Part shown: positions 4,679 through 7,620 of the stretch, piece after piece | Layout of the letters: each line of letters opens with the position of its first letter | How positions within the stretch are numbered: position 1 is the first letter of the stretch | Assembly: GCA_043776635.1 (NCBI GenBank) | Contig: JAYVRA010000046.1 | Location: 1 to 7,620, forward strand | Length of the DNA: 7,620 bases | Source of the DNA: JANMEX01 sp043776635 | GTDB taxonomy: Bacteria > Pseudomonadota > Alphaproteobacteria > Rhizobiales > Rhizobiaceae | Reading direction: 5' to 3' | The notes under the pieces: generated by a model | Database searches by the model: none | Told to the model about the DNA's origin: nothing | Seen by the model: only the letters and a program-made list of their open reading frames with translations | Program-made: the position numbers and the translations under genes

Positions 4679-7620
4679 ATGAACGCTAAAACAAAAGAAC
4701 ATTTTATTGAAACCTACGGTATGGATCAGACAATCAACCTGCTTTTTGATGTTCTTAATGCCATTCCTTCTTCCGTCTTTATCAAAAATGAAAAGCTCGA
4801 AAAGATATTTGCCAACACAGCTAATCTGGCATTGGACGAGCGGACCGCTGAAGAGACACTTGGCTATACAGACTTTGATATTCACTCACCTGAAAATGCG
4901 GCAATATTTTTTGCTGAAGATAATGCCGTTCTCAAAGAAGGTAAAATCAGGCAAAATGAAGAATCTAAAATCCGCAAAGATGGGCGGAAACTGCATTTCC
5001 TCACATTGAAAAATCGTATTTCCGTAGGCAAGGATGGCTATTTGCTCGTCGGCACAAACACGATTATCGACGATATAAAAGCGCGGGAAAACGATCTTGC
5101 TGCGGCCAAGGCGGCAGTTGAGCGGAGCGCGGCGGACTTTGAAGCCGTACTTGATTCGATGCCGCTGGGGATTTCCATTCTGGATGCAAATCTTGATACG
5201 ATGTTTGTCAACAAAGCCAACCGTTCGCTGTGGGATGTGCCGGTTGATGCTGACGTCAAGGGCGAACCATTTCGCCAGTCAATGAACAGATATCGCCCTG
5301 AAAACATGATTGACGATGACGACACTTGGAACCAACGCACAGAACGTCTGCTGGCCTCGATTCAGCAGGGTGACATTTCACCGCGAGAGGCACGCGGTCT
5401 GCATGGCCGCACGCTGATGTTCTCAGCAATGCATCTCTCAGGCGGTAAGCGGCTCATTTCATATTTCGACATCACGGAGCAAAAGAAAGCTCATGGATTG
5501 ATAGAACAGGCCAGCTTGAAGTCGGAACAAGATTTCAGGGATCTAAAACTTCTTTTGGACGCCATGCCACTAGGCGTTACCATGATTGATGAACAGTTGA
5601 ACGTCGTTGCAGTTAACGCTGCCAACCGGCGCAATTGGAATTTAGATCCAAATTTCAATTTCGAAGGCACGCGCTATGAGGACATGGTGCGCTCCAGCCA
5701 CAAGGATTTCCCGACTCTGACCAAAGCAGAGTGGGAACTTAACGTGGCGCGGTGCATGGCCGAAGTACGGCATGGCAATGTTACCCCGCGTGAAGAACGC
5801 GGGATTGGCGAAGATATGTTTATCTTCTCCTGCATCACCCTTTCAAATAGCAACCGTCTCACGTCTTGCTTTGATATTACTGCGCAAAAGAAAGCACAAA
5901 AAGCACTTGGCGCTGCAAACTTGTTTGCCGAGCAGCAATCAGAAGATATGCGCGCCACTATGGACGCCATGAAAATGGGCGTGGTTTTGCTCGATCAAAA
6001 TCTTGATGTGCTCTTCATCAACAAAGCCAATTACAATATGTGGAATTGGTCGCGCAAGGAAGTCAAGGAAGGCAAACCGTTCCGTGAGATCATTGAACTC
6101 AACCGTTACAATGGCATTTATGATGTCGAGGATGCGAACTGGGATGATTACGTGGCCAGCCGATTGGGCGAGATTGCATCCGGCGAAATTGAACCACGGG
6201 AATTTAATCGCAAAGACGGCAAAACATATGTTTACTCCTGCACGGCACTTTCCGGCGGCAAGCGTTTGGTTTGTTATTATGATATTTCGGAACAAAAGGC
6301 AGCCGAAAACGCACTGAAAGATGCCGAACGAAAAGCAATACTTGCCGATCGCGCAAAGTCCGAATTCCTCGCTAACATGAGCCATGAAATCCGTACGCCG
6401 ATGAACGGCGTTTTGGGGATGGCCGAACTGCTGGCCCGGACTGATCTTGACCCAAAACAAAAGACATTTACTGATATCATCGTTAAATCCGGCAATGCGC
6501 TTTTAACAATTATCAATGATATTTTGGACTTTTCCAAAATTGACGCAGGCCAGCTGGCCCTTGATCCGTCACCGTTTAAACTGGCGGAAGCCATCGAGGA
6601 CGTGGCCACGCTGGTGTCCGCCCGTGCGCAGGAGAAAGACCTTGAACTAATCGTGCGCGTTGATCCCGCTTTGCCCGAGCATGTGGTCGGTGATGTGGGG
6701 CGACTTCGCCAAATTGTTACAAATCTGATGGGCAATGCTGTTAAGTTCACGGAGAAAGGCCATGTTCTGGTAGATGTGACGGGACAAGCGGACGAATCGT
6801 CAGGCCTTGTTTCGTTGATGTTCAAAATTACTGATACCGGCATGGGTATCCCTAAAGAAAAAATTAAGCAGATATTCGAAAAGTTCAGCCAAGTGGATAC
6901 TTCTTCCACCCGCCGCCATGAAGGCACTGGTCTTGGCCTTGCAATCTCTACCAAACTGGTGGCTCTGATGGGCGGCGAAATTGGCGCTGAGAGCGAGCAT
7001 GGTATGGGCTCCACTTTCTGGTTCACAATTGCGCTTCCGATGCACGGAAAGACAGTGAGGAAGAAAATCTTGCCATTCGATGTCAACGGCGCCCGCGTAC
7101 TCATCATTGATGATAATCCTGTAAACCGTTCGATTTTAATAGAGCAAATGCGTTCTTGGAACTTCGATGCCTGCGCGGCAACAGGCGGCGCGGAAGGGCT
7201 TGCTGTGGCCACTCAAGCCAAGGAACTTGGCCTGGGCGTTGATGTTGTGATTTTGGATTACCACATGCCTCACATGAATGGAGCGGACGTTGCCCGGGCG
7301 GTTCGATCTAATCCGGCAATTGCTGATCTTCCCCTCATTTTATTGACATCGGTTGACACTGCCATGCAGGGCGCAGAGTTCTATGGCATTCACATCAATG
7401 CGCATTTGATGAAGCCTGCACGCTCATCGCTGCTGTTTGATACGATTGTCAGCGTCATCCGCGAGGCCCGAACCCGGAAGGGCGAGACAATTATTGCCAA
7501 TAAGCCAAAGTCGCTGTTGGAACTTGGTGAGCGGATGCAAGCGCAAACCATTGCGCCCGTTGTTGCAAGGACGGCAATGCCGGTAGCGCAAGCGGGGGCA
7601 GCACCGGCATTCGTCGTACC
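4679..7620 (+). CDS. Hybrid sensor histidine kinase with four PAS domains and a receiver (partial, runs off the window)
   Basis: 980 codons are visible and the frame is still open at the right edge. Domains in order: a divergent PAS (about 16-130); three related PAS_7-like modules (about 152-265, 285-397, 422-533); HisKA with ANMSHEIRTPMNG and phospho-acceptor His569; HATPase_c with N box Asn686, DTGMGIP (719-725) and GTGLGLAI (749-756); and a receiver (about 805-925) with Asp811/Asp812, phospho-acceptor Asp860 in ILDYHMP, Thr890 and Lys912. The catalytic residues are intact, so autophosphorylation and relay to the receiver are expected. No membrane segment or signal peptide is seen, so it senses a cytoplasmic cue. 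After residue 925 an Ala/Pro-rich linker begins, which in similar kinases leads to a second receiver or an HPt domain; that is inference. A longer form starting at ATG 4652 would add nine residues. It lies 163 bp beyond Anbu, past a likely terminator, so is probably transcribed separately. Confidence 0.93.
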   Translation, partial: MNAKTKEHFIETYGMDQTINLLFDVLNAIPSSVFIKNEKLEKIFANTANLALDERTAEETLGYTDFDIHSPENAAIFFAEDNAVLKEGKIRQNEESKIRKDGRKLHFLTLKNRISVGKDGYLLVGTNTIIDDIKARENDLAAAKAAVERSAADFEAVLDSMPLGISILDANLDTMFVNKANRSLWDVPVDADVKGEPFRQSMNRYRPENMIDDDDTWNQRTERLLASIQQGDISPREARGLHGRTLMFSAMHLSGGKRLISYFDITEQKKAHGLIEQASLKSEQDFRDLKLLLDAMPLGVTMIDEQLNVVAVNAANRRNWNLDPNFNFEGTRYEDMVRSSHKDFPTLTKAEWELNVARCMAEVRHGNVTPREERGIGEDMFIFSCITLSNSNRLTSCFDITAQKKAQKALGAANLFAEQQSEDMRATMDAMKMGVVLLDQNLDVLFINKANYNMWNWSRKEVKEGKPFREIIELNRYNGIYDVEDANWDDYVASRLGEIASGEIEPREFNRKDGKTYVYSCTALSGGKRLVCYYDISEQKAAENALKDAERKAILADRAKSEFLANMSHEIRTPMNGVLGMAELLARTDLDPKQKTFTDIIVKSGNALLTIINDILDFSKIDAGQLALDPSPFKLAEAIEDVATLVSARAQEKDLELIVRVDPALPEHVVGDVGRLRQIVTNLMGNAVKFTEKGHVLVDVTGQADESSGLVSLMFKITDTGMGIPKEKIKQIFEKFSQVDTSSTRRHEGTGLGLAISTKLVALMGGEIGAESEHGMGSTFWFTIALPMHGKTVRKKILPFDVNGARVLIIDDNPVNRSILIEQMRSWNFDACAATGGAEGLAVATQAKELGLGVDVVILDYHMPHMNGADVARAVRSNPAIADLPLILLTSVDTAMQGAEFYGIHINAHLMKPARSSLLFDTIVSVIREARTRKGETIIANKPKSLLELGERMQAQTIAPVVARTAMPVAQAGAAPAFVV
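5135..6277 (+). repeat. Three tandem PAS modules with a 135-residue period inside the kinase
   Basis: The Met of the landmark MPLG/MPLG/MKMG falls at residues 161, 296 and 431, a spacing of exactly 135 codons (405 bp) twice. Each copy then shows an N-A-N-x3-W type motif (VNKANRSLW, VNAANRRNW, INKANYNMW), a mid-domain Trp, a G-(D/N/E)-(I/V)-x-PRE segment and a C-terminal DI(T/S)xQKxA. Copies one and three share the identical 13-base stretch at 5208-5220 and 6018-6030, 810 bp apart, which indicates internal duplication. Confidence 0.8.

Noticed and set aside
6277..7212. 311-codon minus-strand frame opposite the kinase catalytic region
   Set aside because: It is Ser/Arg/Thr-rich antisense of the HisKA, HATPase_c and receiver domains, whose motifs are intact on the plus strand. 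It is a typical shadow frame.

Overview
The window looks like chromosomal DNA of an alphaproteobacterium with roughly balanced base composition (about half G+C by eye). The indications are protein family content rather than any marker gene: the block of circularly permuted ATP-grasp, alpha-E, transglutaminase and Anbu-type peptidase, a TadE/TadG-like pilus fragment, and a soluble hybrid histidine kinase carrying tandem PAS_7-like modules are all frequent in that class. No rRNA, tRNA, CRISPR array or insertion sequence is visible. The genus cannot be named from this sequence.

Layout. 1-77 holds nothing I can assign. 78-347 (minus) encodes a short TadE/TadG-like membrane protein that stops after its N-terminal domain, probably a truncated remnant. 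348-553 is an AT-rich divergent intergenic region that should carry the promoter of the operon to its right. 554-4515 (plus) is a tight four-gene operon: a circularly permuted type 2 ATP-grasp enzyme (554-1975), an alpha-E protein (1992-2933), a transglutaminase-like cysteine peptidase (2939-3736) and a proteasome-like Anbu peptidase (3781-4515). Gaps are 16, 5 and 44 bp. 4516-4678 is a short intergenic region with a perfect TTAACC/GGTTAA inverted repeat and a hairpin plus T-rich tail that fits a terminator. 4679-7620 (plus) is a large hybrid sensor histidine kinase that is still open at the window edge.

How the genes fit together. The four-gene operon is the recognised Anbu neighbourhood. 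From family knowledge, the ATP-grasp protein is expected to form an amide or peptide bond using ATP, with alpha-E as its obligate partner. The transglutaminase-fold protein would cut or transfer at an amide bond, and Anbu is a self-compartmentalising N-terminal-threonine hydrolase. Together this suggests making and breaking a peptide or peptide tag, but the natural substrate is not established. All key catalytic residues I could check are present, so the operon appears functional. The kinase downstream has its own ribosome binding site and lies beyond a likely terminator, so it is probably a separate transcription unit. It has one divergent PAS domain, three PAS modules repeated at exactly 135-residue spacing, HisKA, HATPase_c and one receiver domain, with no membrane segment seen, so it is a cytoplasmic sensor.
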